From positions 62,001 through 126,000 of the forward strand of contig MKRJ01000019.1 of the NCBI GenBank assembly GCA_001896885.1: a stretch of DNA of 64,000 nucleotides. Reading direction: 5' to 3'. Each line of letters opens with the position of its first letter. Positions within the stretch are counted from its first letter, which is position 1. This DNA is from Rhizobiales bacterium 65-79 (GTDB lineage Bacteria > Pseudomonadota > Alphaproteobacteria > Rhizobiales > Rhizobiaceae). The notes under the pieces were generated by a model. The model searched no databases. It saw only the letters and a program-made list of their open reading frames with translations, and was not told the origin of the DNA. Position numbers and translations under genes: made by a program. Below are positions 36,840 to 44,821 of the stretch, one piece after another.

Positions 36840-37829
36840 TCAGGCCGTTGCACCGACCTGATAGAGCTCGATCTTCGTGCCGTCCGGATCGGCTATGTAG
36901 ATGGATAGGCCGTAGGGCCCGTCATGGAGGTCGGTGAAGTAGCGGACGCCGGCCTTCTTCAGCCTGGCGTCCATGGCGCGGACGTCATTGACCTCGAAAG
37001 CAATATGATCGAGCTGCCGGTGATCGGCGGCCTTACCCGCGATCAATGCTATCCCCTGATGGAACGCCGTGAACGGCCGGCCGTCGGCAAGCGGCTTGGC
37101 CGGACGGACGGTGAAACCGAGCAGGTCGGTATAGAAGGCGACCGACTTGTCGATGTCGTTCACCATGATCAGCTGGTGCCCGTAATTGGTCACACGCGGC
37201 TTGACCTGGTCGCCGATCCAGTCGAGCACCTCGGACGATTGGGCGAGTTCGCAGAAATATTGCTTCCACACCTGCTTCGCCGTCGCCTCCCAATCGGCGT
37301 TGACGCCGGAGATGCAGTCGTCGATGGCGATCACGTCGAAGTCGCGCAGATAGGCTTCGCGGATCGAGGTCTCGACACAGGCGTTCGTCGTCGAGCCGGT
37401 CACGAACAGATGCTGGGTGCCGAGCATCTTCAGCATCATCTCCAGCCGCGTTTCGTAGAACGCGCCGAAACGGTGCTTGCGGATGACGAAGGAAGGATCG
37501 AATTCGGCCAGCGGCTTCAATTCGTCGACGATCTGTTCATCCCAGGTGCCGGCGAGCGCCGAGACCTGCTTGCGACGCGCCGTGTGGCCGAGCAGCTTCT
37601 TCTTGGCACGATGGCGATCGACCGCAAAATGCTCCTGCATGGTCCAGATGACGGGGATGCCGACGTCCTGGCAGCGCTTGATCAGCTTGGCAAGCGGCGA
37701 AACGATGGCCGAAAGCCGCACCGTATTCACCCCGGAGATGCCGAGGGTGCCCTTTTCGTGGATGAAGGCGTTCTGCAGGTCGATGACCAAAAGGGCCGAC
37801 TTGCGATAGTCGAGGGCTTCCAGGCTCAT
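36840..37829 (-). CDS. Isochorismatase-family hydrolase fused to a VOC (glyoxalase-fold) domain
   Basis: A 329-residue two-domain protein. Residues about 10-200 are a cysteine hydrolase with triad D17 (VIDLQNAF), K118 (IRKHRFGAF) and C151 (GSTTNACVETS), the arrangement of N-carbamoylsarcosine amidase, ureidoacrylate amidase and nicotinamidase. Residues about 213-329 form one VOC domain (YGHQLIMVNDIDKSVAFYTDLLGF, LDHIAFEVND, DPDGTKIELYQV) with putative metal ligands H218, the His of LDHIAF and the Glu of IELYQ. I know of no common enzyme with this fusion. It is the last gene of the operon, overlapping the tautomerase-like gene by 1 bp. Amide or carbamoyl hydrolysis is likely; the VOC role is unknown. 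Confidence 0.88.
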   Translation of the reverse strand: MSLEALDYRKSALLVIDLQNAFIHEKGTLGISGVNTVRLSAIVSPLAKLIKRCQDVGIPVIWTMQEHFAVDRHRAKKKLLGHTARRKQVSALAGTWDEQIVDELKPLAEFDPSFVIRKHRFGAFYETRLEMMLKMLGTQHLFVTGSTTNACVETSIREAYLRDFDVIAIDDCISGVNADWEATAKQVWKQYFCELAQSSEVLDWIGDQVKPRVTNYGHQLIMVNDIDKSVAFYTDLLGFTVRPAKPLADGRPFTAFHQGIALIAGKAADHRQLDHIAFEVNDVRAMDARLKKAGVRYFTDLHDGPYGLSIYIADPDGTKIELYQVGATA

Positions 37830-38026
37830 TATTTCTGCTCCGTCATGTCGATGCCGAGCACGCCGGCCCGGCCCCAGCTATCCTTGGGCGTCTCATGGAT
37901 CACCACATGAAGATGTTCGGGCTTGCAGCCGGCCTGCGTGACCATCGCTTCGGTTATCGCCTTGACGAGGTTGCGCTTCTGCTCGACCGTGCGCCCCTCC
38001 CACATCTCCACCACTACGAAAGGCAT
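37829..38026 (-). CDS. 4-oxalocrotonate tautomerase-family protein
   Basis: A 65-residue protein starting MPFVVVEMWEGRTVEQKRNL, so that after Met removal Pro1 would be the catalytic base. KAITEAMVTQAGCKPEHLHVVIHE is the helix-strand core. Members isomerise enols or dehalogenate small acids. The start is chosen to put Pro at position 2; stop and next start overlap as TAATG. Confidence 0.88.
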   Translation of the reverse strand: MPFVVVEMWEGRTVEQKRNLVKAITEAMVTQAGCKPEHLHVVIHETPKDSWGRAGVLGIDMTEQK

Positions 38027-38027
38027 C

Positions 38028-38711
38028 TTATTTCTCCTCATTACCCGGCAACGGCGCGCCGGAGGCCCATAGCGGAACGGTAGGCGCAAAGCCGGTCACC
38101 AGATCGTTGCCGGCCCGGTCCGACCCGGAGATCAGCCACAAGGGACGGTTCGAATAGTTGATCAGGACCTGCTCTTCCATGCATCTGCGATTGGGGGGAT
38201 AGGCGGGATCGCGCACGAAATGGCTCGTCGCCGGCATCAGCCGGATGACGTGGAGCGGCTCGTCCGCATCGAATGGATCGAGGGAAGACGGGCCGATTTC
38301 CGCGAGTCTCACGGCGGTTGCCTCCATCGGTTCGCGGCTAACGGGCAACAGGACCAGCGCGCCGGCAAGCGGCTCGACGGGCCAATAGCGGCCTTCCCTT
38401 CCCCGCTCCAGGAAGGCGGCATAGCCGGCCGCCCTGCAAAACAGCTCGCTGTCCCAAAGGATGATATCCTCGCCAAGGATGGCACGTCCCGCCTCAACAA
38501 CGAGGTCGCTCTCGCACAACTCCAGGAACACCCAGGGATCGGTCAGGCCGATGCAGTGGCCCCACGGGTTGTGAATGCCCGACAGCCTCTCCTGGCGGAT
38601 GGTGGAACCACGACCGACGATCTCCGCCACCGCCTCGCGCACCGTCCTGCGGCCCGGCATCAGCGGAGTCCGGCCGGCAAGGTTCAGGTGATCGGAGACC
38701 GCGGTGTTCAT
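38028..38711 (-). CDS. Unknown protein of the catabolic operon
   Basis: A 227-residue soluble protein with no family I can name. Visible features are GIHNPWGHCIGLTDPWVFLELCESDLVVEAGRAILGEDIILWDSELFCR, RYWPVEPLAGALVLLPVSR, and a C-terminal INYSNRPLWLISGSDRAGNDL. The HNPWGH, ILWDSELF and W-P patterns loosely recall phytanoyl-CoA-dioxygenase-like folds, but an HxD...H metal site is not clear. It overlaps the hydantoinase-like gene by 4 bp and is followed 1 bp later by the tautomerase-like gene, so it is made in step with them. Confidence 0.6.
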   Translation of the reverse strand: MNTAVSDHLNLAGRTPLMPGRRTVREAVAEIVGRGSTIRQERLSGIHNPWGHCIGLTDPWVFLELCESDLVVEAGRAILGEDIILWDSELFCRAAGYAAFLERGREGRYWPVEPLAGALVLLPVSREPMEATAVRLAEIGPSSLDPFDADEPLHVIRLMPATSHFVRDPAYPPNRRCMEEQVLINYSNRPLWLISGSDRAGNDLVTGFAPTVPLWASGAPLPGNEEK

Positions 38712-40054
38712 GACGGTACCGTCACGCAGCGGCCGCGGCCGTAATGGCGATCGGAAACCTCGCCGTTCTCGTAGACCACCTCGCCGCGAGCCACCGTCAT
38801 CACCGGCCAGCCCTTGAGCTTCCAGCCTTCATAGATGCAAGTGCCCTTGCCGTTGTGCTCGACCACGCGCTCCTCGTCGAGATCGACCAGGACCAGGTCG
38901 GCATCGAAGCCGACTTCGATCTCGCCCTTGCGCGGCCAAAGGCCGAAGCGCCGCGCCGGGTTGAACGAATTCATCTGGACCAGCCGCGACAATGGCAGGC
39001 CACGCTGATAGACACCGAAATGGAGCATCAAGGCCAGCTCCCACGGGAAGCTGACGACGCCCGGGAACTCGGTCCAGATGTCCTGCAGCTTCTTGGGCAG
39101 GAACGGTACGTGGTCGGTGCCGAGACTGTAGACCGAGCCGTTCAGGACGCCGGCCCACAGGCCTTCCAGTTCGTCACGGTCGCGCAGCGGCGGGGAGATC
39201 TTGGCACGCATGTCCAGGTCCTCGTCGTAGCAGGTCCGCGTAAGGTAGTGCGGGCATGTCTCGACGGTGACATGCACCCCGCGCGCTTGAGCCTCCGCCG
39301 CTAGCACCGGCCCCATGCCAACCGACGTATGCACCAGATGCAGCGAGCAGCCTGTCTTCTCGGCAAGGAAGATCATGCGGCGGATCGTTTCGACCTCGCA
39401 CAAGGCCGGCCGCGATTCGGTATAGGCGCCGAGGTCCTGCCGGCCGGTCGCCGCGATCTCCTTCTTCACCCAGGATGCGATCTGGGTGTTCTCGCAATGG
39501 ACGTTGATGACGCCGCCGGGCACCTTGGACAGGATGCGCATGGCCGCATAGACCCACCCATCGGTTGCCGGCACGATGCCGATCGGATTGTCGGGCTCAT
39601 AGCCGAAATAGCACTTGAACGACTTGACGCCGGTCCTGGCGATGACTTCCGGGATCTCGGCGATGTGCTCTTCGCGCTGGATGCCGAAATGGAAGCCGAA
39701 ATCGATGACCGAATTCTCCTCGCCGATCGACTTCCGCTCCTCGTAGAAGGGCAGATAGGATTCCTTGAGATTGCGGATATAGAGCAGCGCCGTCGTGACG
39801 CCGCCCGAGGCCGCCGCCGCCGTCTCGGTCCGCATGTCCTCGGCGAAGGGGAACTTGACGCCGAGATGGCAATGCGGGTCGATCAGTCCGGGGATGAGGA
39901 CTCGGCCGCCCGCATCGATGATGCGGCTGGCATCGGGCAGCGCCGCATCGGCGCCGGTGAGCACGATCTTGCCATCCTTGACGGCCACGCCTCCGTGAAA
40001 CTCGCCGTCGTGCCGGACCACGCGGGCATTCTTGATAACCAGATCGGCCTTCAT
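38708..40054 (-). CDS. Hydantoinase / dihydropyrimidinase-like amidohydrolase
   Basis: A 448-residue cyclic amidohydrolase. Metal ligands are H61 and H63 (GLIDPHCHLGV), a carboxylated-Lys candidate in GVKSFKCYFGY, His in VINVHCEN and LHLVHTS, and Asp in LGTDHVP. NPARRFGLWPRKGEIEVGFDADLVLVDL is the C-terminal sandwich typical of D-hydantoinases and allantoinases. It should open a cyclic amide ring (hydantoin, dihydropyrimidine or similar). It overlaps both neighbours by 4 bp. Confidence 0.88.
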   Translation of the reverse strand: MKADLVIKNARVVRHDGEFHGGVAVKDGKIVLTGADAALPDASRIIDAGGRVLIPGLIDPHCHLGVKFPFAEDMRTETAAAASGGVTTALLYIRNLKESYLPFYEERKSIGEENSVIDFGFHFGIQREEHIAEIPEVIARTGVKSFKCYFGYEPDNPIGIVPATDGWVYAAMRILSKVPGGVINVHCENTQIASWVKKEIAATGRQDLGAYTESRPALCEVETIRRMIFLAEKTGCSLHLVHTSVGMGPVLAAEAQARGVHVTVETCPHYLTRTCYDEDLDMRAKISPPLRDRDELEGLWAGVLNGSVYSLGTDHVPFLPKKLQDIWTEFPGVVSFPWELALMLHFGVYQRGLPLSRLVQMNSFNPARRFGLWPRKGEIEVGFDADLVLVDLDEERVVEHNGKGTCIYEGWKLKGWPVMTVARGEVVYENGEVSDRHYGRGRCVTVPS

Positions 40055-40941
40055 GATTTCTGCTCCAATATTCCTTCGATGCGCCGGCTGATGCCGCTCC
40101 ACTGGCTGCGGCCGACGGTGATGGGCGCCCGCGACCCCATGCCTCTCGCCCAGACCGCCTTCAGTCCCATTTCGGCTGCGGCGTCCCGGTCGATCGTGCC
40201 GGGCGGGGCGGCGACGTCGACCAGCAGGGCGTGCTTGGGCAGCAGGGCGAGAAGGTCACGTTCCAGGAGGCGCTTCGGCACGCTGCCGATCACGATGTCC
40301 ATCTTGGGCAGGTAGTCGGCAAGCTGCTCCAGTGAAAGCGACTCGGCGCCCGCGGCATAGGCGCCCGCGCGCTGCACCGGGTTGCGGGCCGCGACATGGA
40401 CATGCGCGCCGAGCCCGACGAGCGTGTTGGTCAAAAGCGACCCGATCGTGCCCTGGCCCACCAGCATGACGTTCGATTTATGGATCGTGATGCGCGTGTT
40501 CTCGATGATGACCTTCAGCAGGCCCTCGACGATCGCCGGGCCGCGCAGCAGCATAAGGTCCACGTCCCACTCATATTCGTGCAGCGTGATGCCGAGCGCC
40601 TCGCAATGGCCTTTCAGCCTGGGATCCGCCCAGCCGAGGATGATGTCGCCGGGCTTGTTCATGCCGGCGAGCGCTTCGCGCGTTGGAATGATCTTTTCGC
40701 CGAATTTCGGGGCGAACAACGCTCCTTCCGGGCTGATGCCGGGAATGGGGAACAAAGCGAAATCGGCGCCGTCCAGCGCAGCGGCAAGGCTCTCGGCGCG
40801 GTGGACGCCTTCAATGCCGTCTTCCGGCCAGGGAAAGCCGTATGCTTGGACCATGGCGCCGGTAGCGGCGGCGCATCGCGCGATCTCCTGTTCCCGCTCG
40901 TCGCCCGCCACGATGGCGATGACGGTGCCTTCCCAGCTCAT
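40051..40941 (-). CDS. Dipicolinate synthase subunit A (DpaA/SpoVFA)-like NAD(P)-binding protein
   Basis: A 296-residue protein collinear with Bacillus SpoVFA. The N-terminal DpaA_N-like domain is VIAIVAGDEREQEIARCAAATGAMVQAYGF. VEGLLKVIIENTRITIHKSNVMLVGQGTIGSLLTNTLVGLGAHVHVAARNP is the linker and Rossmann motif GxGTIG. DIVIGSVPKRLL and LLVDVAAPPGTIDRDAAAEMGLKAVWARGMG follow. In spores the enzyme oxidises dihydrodipicolinate. This organism should not sporulate, and no subunit B (flavoprotein) is nearby, so another cyclic imine acid is the likely substrate. It overlaps both neighbours by 4 bp. Confidence 0.84.
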   Translation of the reverse strand: MSWEGTVIAIVAGDEREQEIARCAAATGAMVQAYGFPWPEDGIEGVHRAESLAAALDGADFALFPIPGISPEGALFAPKFGEKIIPTREALAGMNKPGDIILGWADPRLKGHCEALGITLHEYEWDVDLMLLRGPAIVEGLLKVIIENTRITIHKSNVMLVGQGTIGSLLTNTLVGLGAHVHVAARNPVQRAGAYAAGAESLSLEQLADYLPKMDIVIGSVPKRLLERDLLALLPKHALLVDVAAPPGTIDRDAAAEMGLKAVWARGMGSRAPITVGRSQWSGISRRIEGILEQKS

Positions 40942-42026
40942 CTGGCCCTCACCTTCTCGATGAGCCGATCCCGGGTCATTCCCGCAATGCCCATCGCTGC
41001 CGCGGTGCGGCCGCCGTTGCGATAATCCGTGCCAACCGCGATCTGCGCGAGGCTGTAGAGCGAATGCGCGACAGGCGTCTCGACCCCGGCAATGCGGGCA
41101 AATTCGAGGAAGGGCAGCAATCCGTGACCGAAATCCTCCTTGTAGTACCTGTATTCGAGCGAATCCGGCCCCTTGATGTTCCTGTTTGCCTTTCCGCCTG
41201 CGATCGCGGCGCGGAAATCATCGGTGTCCGTCACGTCGGCCTCGACCGTGCCAAGCAATTTCATCTCCTCGATCAGGTTGGGCAGGTGATGGCCGAATGC
41301 CCTAGCCACGGCCAGCCTCTCTGCGTCGAGCTGTTTCATGACGCGGGCGACGCCCGGCGTCATGGCATCGACATAGAAGGTGAAATTCCCGCCGGTGGCC
41401 TCGACCCAGGCTGCGCCAAGGACGGCACCTGGGGGATGCAGGATCATGTTGACGTTGGAAAGGTCGGATGCCAGCACGTCGGCGACCGGCTTCACGCCGG
41501 GATAAAGATGCGCCGCGATCTCCAGCACCTCGTTGCCGCCTTTCAGCGCTGCGGCCTTCAGTTCCTTTGCGCGGCCGCTGATGGTGACGCCGTCGGGGCG
41601 GTACTTGCGCGCAACATAGGTGAGCGTCGAGAATTCCACGACCGGAGGGGCCACCTTGCCGGTGCGGCTGAAAGTTTCCGCGAATTCCAGCGCGCCCCCC
41701 GTATGTCCCGGATTGAGCAGCACGGGCTTGCCCGACGGCCACCCGGCCCCCGCCAGCGCGCTTGCGATATCGGAATGTGAAAAGGTGGGCAGCACTACGA
41801 TGGCGATATCGACACCGGCGATGGCCGCCTCCAGGTCCGTGGTGATGAGCGCCGGTTTTGCGACGCCCTCGCCGAGCTTGCCGTCATAGGCGACGCCGCC
41901 GAGGTCGATATGCGGCTGCAGCGTCTTTGGCGAACGCCCCCAGAAATGGACGTCGTGACCGGCCAGAACCAGTTCGGCCACCGACGCCGCGCCGCCCGCC
42001 CCCGAGCCCAACACGGCTACTCTCAT
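40938..42026 (-). CDS. Octopine/nopaline dehydrogenase-family oxidoreductase
   Basis: A 362-residue protein. N-terminal NAD(P)-binding motif VAVLGSGAGGAASVAELVLAGHDVHFWGRS (residues 3-32), then the helical C-terminal opine-dehydrogenase domain with SNVNMILHPPGAVLGAAWVEATGGNFTFYVDAMTPGVARVM (catalytic His in LHPPG), IKGPDSLEYRYYKEDFGHGLLPF. Opine dehydrogenases join or split an amino acid and a keto acid through a secondary amine. In a catabolic operon the splitting direction is more likely. GGAGGAAAAG precedes the ATG of MRVAVLG. Confidence 0.87.
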   Translation of the reverse strand: MRVAVLGSGAGGAASVAELVLAGHDVHFWGRSPKTLQPHIDLGGVAYDGKLGEGVAKPALITTDLEAAIAGVDIAIVVLPTFSHSDIASALAGAGWPSGKPVLLNPGHTGGALEFAETFSRTGKVAPPVVEFSTLTYVARKYRPDGVTISGRAKELKAAALKGGNEVLEIAAHLYPGVKPVADVLASDLSNVNMILHPPGAVLGAAWVEATGGNFTFYVDAMTPGVARVMKQLDAERLAVARAFGHHLPNLIEEMKLLGTVEADVTDTDDFRAAIAGGKANRNIKGPDSLEYRYYKEDFGHGLLPFLEFARIAGVETPVAHSLYSLAQIAVGTDYRNGGRTAAAMGIAGMTRDRLIEKVRAR

Positions 42027-42096
42027 CTTTTCCTCCGCGACCGGCCCCGGCCGCCGGCGGCGTGGCAAGCCGCGTCAGCGACATGCGTCCTCACGG

Positions 42097-43536
42097 TCAG
42101 TTGCCCTCGTCATAAAGCGTGGTGGTCGTTTCGACGTCCTCATTGTGCAGGCCGGCACGCACCACCGCCGCCGCGGCGAGTTCGCGCGCCTTGCGGCGTA
42201 TCTCGCCTTCGTCCACGCCCTGCACCTTCCCGTCCAGATAAAGCGGCTTGCCGTCGACCCAGGTCTGGACGATCGAAGCGGTCGAAGCCGAGAAGACCAG
42301 CGCCTGCAGCGGATCGTAGAACGGCGTCCACTCGACATGATCGAGATCGAACAGGATGAAGTCCGCCTTCTTGCCGATCTCGAGCGAGCCGATCTCGTCG
42401 TCCCACATCAGCGCCCGCGCGCCTTCGATGGTCGCCGCACGCAAGGCCTGCCGGGCGGTGAACACGTCGGGCTTGAGACGTGCATCCTTGAACATGCCTG
42501 CCACGACCAGCATCTGGCGCATGAGGTTCATGTTGCCGGCGGCGGAGACGCCGTCCGTCCCCAGCCCGACCTTGACGCCGGCCTTCACCATTTCCGGATA
42601 CTTGCCGATTGCAGTCGCGCCCTTGCCGAGCTTGAAGGAAGAACAGGGACAAAAGGCAACGCTCGCGCCCCGGGCGGCAAGCAGCTGGACCTCTTCGTCC
42701 GAAACGGCTGCCCCGTGGGCTATCACGAGGTTCCTGCGGAGCCCTCCCGCGCGGTCGATCCGGGTGATCGGCCAGCAGCCATACTTGCTTTCGCAGATCC
42801 TGGCCTCCTCGATCGAAGTCGCCAGATGATAGGTCGTGCCGACGCCAAGCCTTTCGGAAAGCGCGACGGCCCCGACATGCAGTTCGAGGCTGCACGGCTC
42901 CTTGCCTTCGATATTGACCCAGCAGCGCGCCCGGCCGTCCAGCGTGCCGTTATAGCGCGTCACGCATTCCTCGAGCACGTTCAGCGCCGTCTCGGCATCC
43001 GGGAAGAAATGATGCTCGGCCATCTCCTCGGTCCAGCCGCGCGGCAGTTCGGCCGGCCGGTTGTCGGCGGCGTGGCGGCCGGTGATACCGCGCATGCCCG
43101 TCTTCTCCATCGCCCTGACGACGATGCCCGGATCGTATTGCGAACCCATGTCGAGGAAGCAGGTCGTGCCGCATCGGAGCATCTCGGTGATGCCAAGCAG
43201 CGCGCCCCAATATTCGTCCTCTTCGGTGATATGCGCATAGAAGGGCTTAGCCCAATGGAACACCCATGCGCGCGTATTGAGATTATCCGGAAAGACGGCA
43301 CGGGAAAGCGTCTCCGACAGATGCACATGGCTGTCCACGAAGCCGGGGCATATGCCATGCATCGTACCGTCGACCACCTTATCGAACGCCGTGCCCTTAT
43401 GTCTGGCGGCCACATCTCCGGCGGGGCCGATGTCGGTGATCCGGGTATCCTCCACGACCACGCTGGCATTGCGCAGGACCGTGTCGTTTTCATCGACGGT
43501 GAACGCGAAATTCAGGTTCTCAATCAGCGTACGCAT
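42097..43536 (-). CDS. AtzA/TrzN/SsnA-type amidohydrolase (deaminase/chlorohydrolase group)
   Basis: A 479-residue metal-dependent hydrolase: H70 and H72 in GFVDSHVHLSE, His in TYHLATSIEEA and VIAHGAAV, and Asp in GLGTDGVSAAGNMN. ALRAATIEGARALMWDDEIGSLEIGKKADFILFD is the C-terminal composite domain. The group includes guanine, cytosine and creatinine deaminases and triazine hydrolases, which act on C-N or C-Cl bonds of N-heterocycles. A single metal (Zn or Fe) is expected. Confidence 0.88.
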   Translation of the reverse strand: MRTLIENLNFAFTVDENDTVLRNASVVVEDTRITDIGPAGDVAARHKGTAFDKVVDGTMHGICPGFVDSHVHLSETLSRAVFPDNLNTRAWVFHWAKPFYAHITEEDEYWGALLGITEMLRCGTTCFLDMGSQYDPGIVVRAMEKTGMRGITGRHAADNRPAELPRGWTEEMAEHHFFPDAETALNVLEECVTRYNGTLDGRARCWVNIEGKEPCSLELHVGAVALSERLGVGTTYHLATSIEEARICESKYGCWPITRIDRAGGLRRNLVIAHGAAVSDEEVQLLAARGASVAFCPCSSFKLGKGATAIGKYPEMVKAGVKVGLGTDGVSAAGNMNLMRQMLVVAGMFKDARLKPDVFTARQALRAATIEGARALMWDDEIGSLEIGKKADFILFDLDHVEWTPFYDPLQALVFSASTASIVQTWVDGKPLYLDGKVQGVDEGEIRRKARELAAAAVVRAGLHNEDVETTTTLYDEGN

Positions 43537-43618
43537 GCACTTCTACCCATGCCTTCCCTTGCAAACAGGACGAACGGTACGCCGCCCGCAAAGCCCGGAC
43601 GACCCGCCCTCTTCCTGG

Positions 43619-44791
43619 CTAGACGGCAGCCTTGACCTTCCTGTCCTGCATGCCGGTCCCGCAGACGATCAGCCTGTCCGTATCGGCGTAGTCGGACAGC
43701 AATTCCGAGCCGCTCGCCGTGACCAGGAGCATATCCTTGTTCTGCATGCCGAAACCATGTCCCGTATCGTAGCAGAGCGGCTCGAAGCCGAGCACCATGT
43801 TCTCCTCCAGGGGAGCGTCCTCGCCCGGCTTTCCGAGGATTGGCGTCATGCCTAGATAAGGGTCCTCGTGCAGATGCAATCCGATGCCGTGCCCGACGAA
43901 GGAGATCGGCGGCAGATCGAGCTTCGCCAGCTTGGCGATGAAGGCATCGTAGATTTCCCGGCAACTCGCGCCCGGCTTCACCTTCTCCATGATCTCGTAC
44001 TTGCAGTCCACGAGATGGGACCAGATGCGATCCGCCATGGGCGGCGCTTCACCCACGACTGCCGTGCGGCAGACGCCTGCCAGATAGCCGTTGATCAGCG
44101 AGAATATCTCGACGCGGCATACGTCGCCCCGTTTCAGGACCCGGTCGGAGGGGCCGACATTCGGAAGCATGCTGCGTTCACCGGTGGCGACGATCAGCAG
44201 CTTGAAATGCTCGGCGCCCAGCGAATAGACATTGCGGGTCAGGTGACCGGCAATGTCCATCTCGGAATCGCCCGCGTCGACCATGGCGAGCGCATCGGTG
44301 ATCGCCTGGTCGGAGATGCGCGACAGCCTGCGCAACAGCGCGATCTCCTCCGGCGTCTTGATCTGGCGCAGGCGCGCCAGGATCGGCTCCGCACGCTCGA
44401 AACGGGCGCCCGGCATGGCCGCGCTCAAGCGCGCGAAATCCCCCGCCGGCAGGTAGTCCATCTCCAGCCCGATCCGCCCCTTCGCCAGGCCGAGTTGCGA
44501 AAGCTGATCGGCCAGCACAAGCATCGCATCGTCGGAAAACTCCGCCCAGATGCGGGCCGGCGTATCCGGCAGGCGGCGCCTTATGGTCGAGGCCTCCATA
44601 TCGACGCCGAAGATCGCGCTGCTGCCGTCCGCGCTGACGATAGTCATCGCATGACGGTGACGGATCAGCGGCTGCGAAGGAACGACGAAGCCGGCCGTGT
44701 AGGCGAAGTTCTCGGGCGACGAACAGATGATGGCGTCGAGCCCGTGCCGCTTCATCGCACCGACCTGCTTGGCGACGATTTCTGCTCGCAT
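43619..44791 (-). CDS. M24-fold (creatinase/prolidase-like) hydrolase lacking metal ligands
   Basis: A 390-residue pita-bread protein with an N-terminal creatinase_N domain (MKRHGLDAIICSSPENFAYTAGF) and a C-terminal catalytic domain. Where metallopeptidases have D-x-G...S-D-x-T-R, this protein reads CRVEIFSLINGYLAGVCRTAVVG, so the second Asp is Gly. The final Glu pair region reads MQNKDMLLV. The catalytic His region FVGHGIGLHLHEDPYLG and LGFEPLCY is kept. That mirrors creatinase, which uses the fold without metal. Hydrolysis of a guanidino, amidino or cyclic amide bond is more plausible than peptidase action. Ectoine hydrolase (DoeA) is another M24 relative to consider. Confidence 0.82.
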   Translation of the reverse strand: MRAEIVAKQVGAMKRHGLDAIICSSPENFAYTAGFVVPSQPLIRHRHAMTIVSADGSSAIFGVDMEASTIRRRLPDTPARIWAEFSDDAMLVLADQLSQLGLAKGRIGLEMDYLPAGDFARLSAAMPGARFERAEPILARLRQIKTPEEIALLRRLSRISDQAITDALAMVDAGDSEMDIAGHLTRNVYSLGAEHFKLLIVATGERSMLPNVGPSDRVLKRGDVCRVEIFSLINGYLAGVCRTAVVGEAPPMADRIWSHLVDCKYEIMEKVKPGASCREIYDAFIAKLAKLDLPPISFVGHGIGLHLHEDPYLGMTPILGKPGEDAPLEENMVLGFEPLCYDTGHGFGMQNKDMLLVTASGSELLSDYADTDRLIVCGTGMQDRKVKAAV

Positions 44792-44821
44792 TCCTATTTC
44801 CCTTCGTGATTGTACCGACGC

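Noticed and set aside
40051-40941. True dipicolinic acid synthesis and spore formation
   Set aside because: No flavoprotein subunit B and no sporulation genes are near, and the rest of the window is clearly alphaproteobacterial; only homology is claimed.
43619-44791. Xaa-Pro aminopeptidase or methionine aminopeptidase function
   Set aside because: Key metal ligands of M24 peptidases are replaced, so a metallopeptidase call is not supported.
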